DNA from: Faecalicatena contorta
GTDB lineage: Bacteria; Bacillota; Clostridia; Lachnospirales; Lachnospiraceae
NCBI RefSeq assembly: GCF_021531895.1
Contig: NZ_JAFBIX010000010.1
Location: 1-64,000, forward strand
Length of the DNA: 64,000 nucleotides
Direction of reading: 5' to 3'
The translations under genes were made by a program, and so were the position numbers. The notes beneath the pieces are model-generated. The model did no database searches, was not told the origin of the DNA, and saw only the letters and a program-made list of their open reading frames with translations. Positions 63,142-64,000 of the stretch are shown piece by piece. Each line of letters opens with the position of its first letter. Within the stretch, counting starts at the first letter, position 1.

Positions 63142-64000
63142 ATGAGAACATGTAACATGAAAACACATAACATGAAAACGCAACAAAAGAAGGATTTTGG
63201 TCAGGGAAGTATTGCTGCAAATATTTTGCGTCTTGCGGTTCCTATGACTTTGGCGCAACTAATTAATGTCTTATATAATGTCATTGACCGGATTTACATC
63301 GGTCATATCCCGCATACTTCCACAGAAGCTTTGACTGGAATTGGACTTACTCTGCCTATTATTACGATCATCACTGCTTTTGCCAATCTATTTGGCATGG
63401 GCGGAGCTCCTTTATTTTCCATGTCCCGCGGCGCCAGGGAAACGGAACGTGCGCAGAAGATCATGGGAAATTCTTTTACTATGCTTTTATTATCTGGAAC
63501 GGTCCTGGCCATTTTGTGTTTTGTATTTAAGCATCCGTTATTATATCTTTTCGGTGCCAGTGATGTTACCTATCCTTACGCTGATGCTTATCTTCGCATT
63601 TACCTGCTGGGAACATTATTTGTCATGACCAGCCTTGGTATGAACAATTTTATCAACGCTCAGGGATTCGGGATTACCGGAATGTTGACTGTTTCAATCG
63701 GCGCTGTCCTCAATCTGATATTAGACCCAATATTTATCTTTGGTCTCCACATGGATGTTCAAGGCGCCGCGCTGGCTACCATTATTTCCCAATGCGTTTC
63801 TTCCATCTGGGTTTTTCATTTCCTGATCGGCCAAAAAGCAATTATCAAGTTGACCAGAGAATCTATGACACTGCAGCCATCGCTGATCAAAGAGATTACC
63901 GCTCTTGGCATGGCTGGATTTATTATGGCGATTACTAACGGTTCTGTCCAGATTATCTGTAACGCAACTTTGCAGAAATATGGCGGCGACTTATACGTTG
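63142..64000 (+). CDS. MATE-family efflux transporter, partial
   Basis: The frame runs to the window end without a stop; 286 residues are visible of the usual 440-460. MATE features are NILRLAVPMTLAQLINVLYNVIDRIYIG and MGGAPLFSMSRGARE, read in parts, with six or seven membrane helices seen. Substrates are likely cationic drugs or metabolites driven by Na+ or H+. ATG 63142 has only a weak GGTGAT site; later ATGs within codons 6-11 are possible. Element R11 lies upstream. Confidence 0.9.
   Translation, partial: MRTCNMKTHNMKTQQKKDFGQGSIAANILRLAVPMTLAQLINVLYNVIDRIYIGHIPHTSTEALTGIGLTLPIITIITAFANLFGMGGAPLFSMSRGARETERAQKIMGNSFTMLLLSGTVLAILCFVFKHPLLYLFGASDVTYPYADAYLRIYLLGTLFVMTSLGMNNFINAQGFGITGMLTVSIGAVLNLILDPIFIFGLHMDVQGAALATIISQCVSSIWVFHFLIGQKAIIKLTRESMTLQPSLIKEITALGMAGFIMAITNGSVQIICNATLQKYGGDLYV

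Noticed and set aside
62948-63220. Minus-strand reading frame of 90 codons
   Set aside because: It is mostly element R11 translated and shows no homology or ribosome site.

Overview
The window looks like chromosomal DNA from an anaerobic, spore-forming member of the Clostridia, most likely a Lachnospiraceae gut commensal. This rests on moderate-to-low GC, strong Shine-Dalgarno sites, a SAM-I riboswitch on metK, a methionine-type T-box on metG, a large SRP RNA, oxygen-independent ribonucleotide reductase (nrdD/nrdG), the sporulation gene spmB, surface proteins with KTGD-type sortase tails, and several small proteins of a Lachnospiraceae type. No tRNA, rRNA, CRISPR array, prophage or transposase gene was seen.

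Layout. 1-8 kb (minus): tandem repeats resembling the start of a coaX gene, a DUF6145-like protein, birA, argF joined in frame to a patatin-like gene, an SPFH/NfeD membrane pair, an RNA methyltransferase and a TrkA/TrkH-type potassium system. 8-15.7 kb (minus): a two-component system, metK with its riboswitch, an OFA-type MFS transporter, murA, shikimate kinase and a small conserved protein. 15.8-20.7 kb (plus): a regulator plus polyamine ABC operon (potA with an unusual insert, potB, fused potCD). 20.8-31.9 kb (mostly minus): trmL, an aminotransferase with an Lrp regulator and an AIR-synthase-like protein, VanW, a radical SAM protein, SRP RNA (plus), tadA, a DUF6128-like protein, dGTPase and an acidic HTH protein. 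32-43 kb: a large surface protein, a MalY/PatB-type lyase, glnK-amt with a structured leader, a GH2 enzyme, a phosphopantetheinyl transferase, and aroF-aroB-SDR. 43.5-48 kb: an arabinose locus (araB, araD, a 5'-truncated araA and a divergent AraC regulator). 48-56 kb (minus): nrdG-nrdD with NrdR boxes, a small HTH protein, tatD, DAP dehydrogenase, and metG with its T-box. 56-64 kb: an unknown HTH-like protein, a KTGD surface protein, a DUF885 peptidase-like lipoprotein or membrane protein, an MBL hydrolase, an acidic membrane protein, spmB and the start of a MATE transporter.

The most striking non-genic signal is a family of about ten dispersed palindromic elements built on GGGGACGGGGG or GGGGACGTAG hairpins, with side motifs such as GGGACAGGGT. 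They sit almost always at gene 3' ends and supply the stop codon and last residues of at least four genes. Inverted copies flank the MFS gene and direct copies flank the arabinose locus. They look like an extragenic palindrome family (REP-like) whose mobilising enzyme is not in this window. Other notable points are Ig-like repeats inserted in PotA, the patatin-argF fusion with a probable 5' frameshift, the decayed araA, and a glnK leader with mutually exclusive stems.
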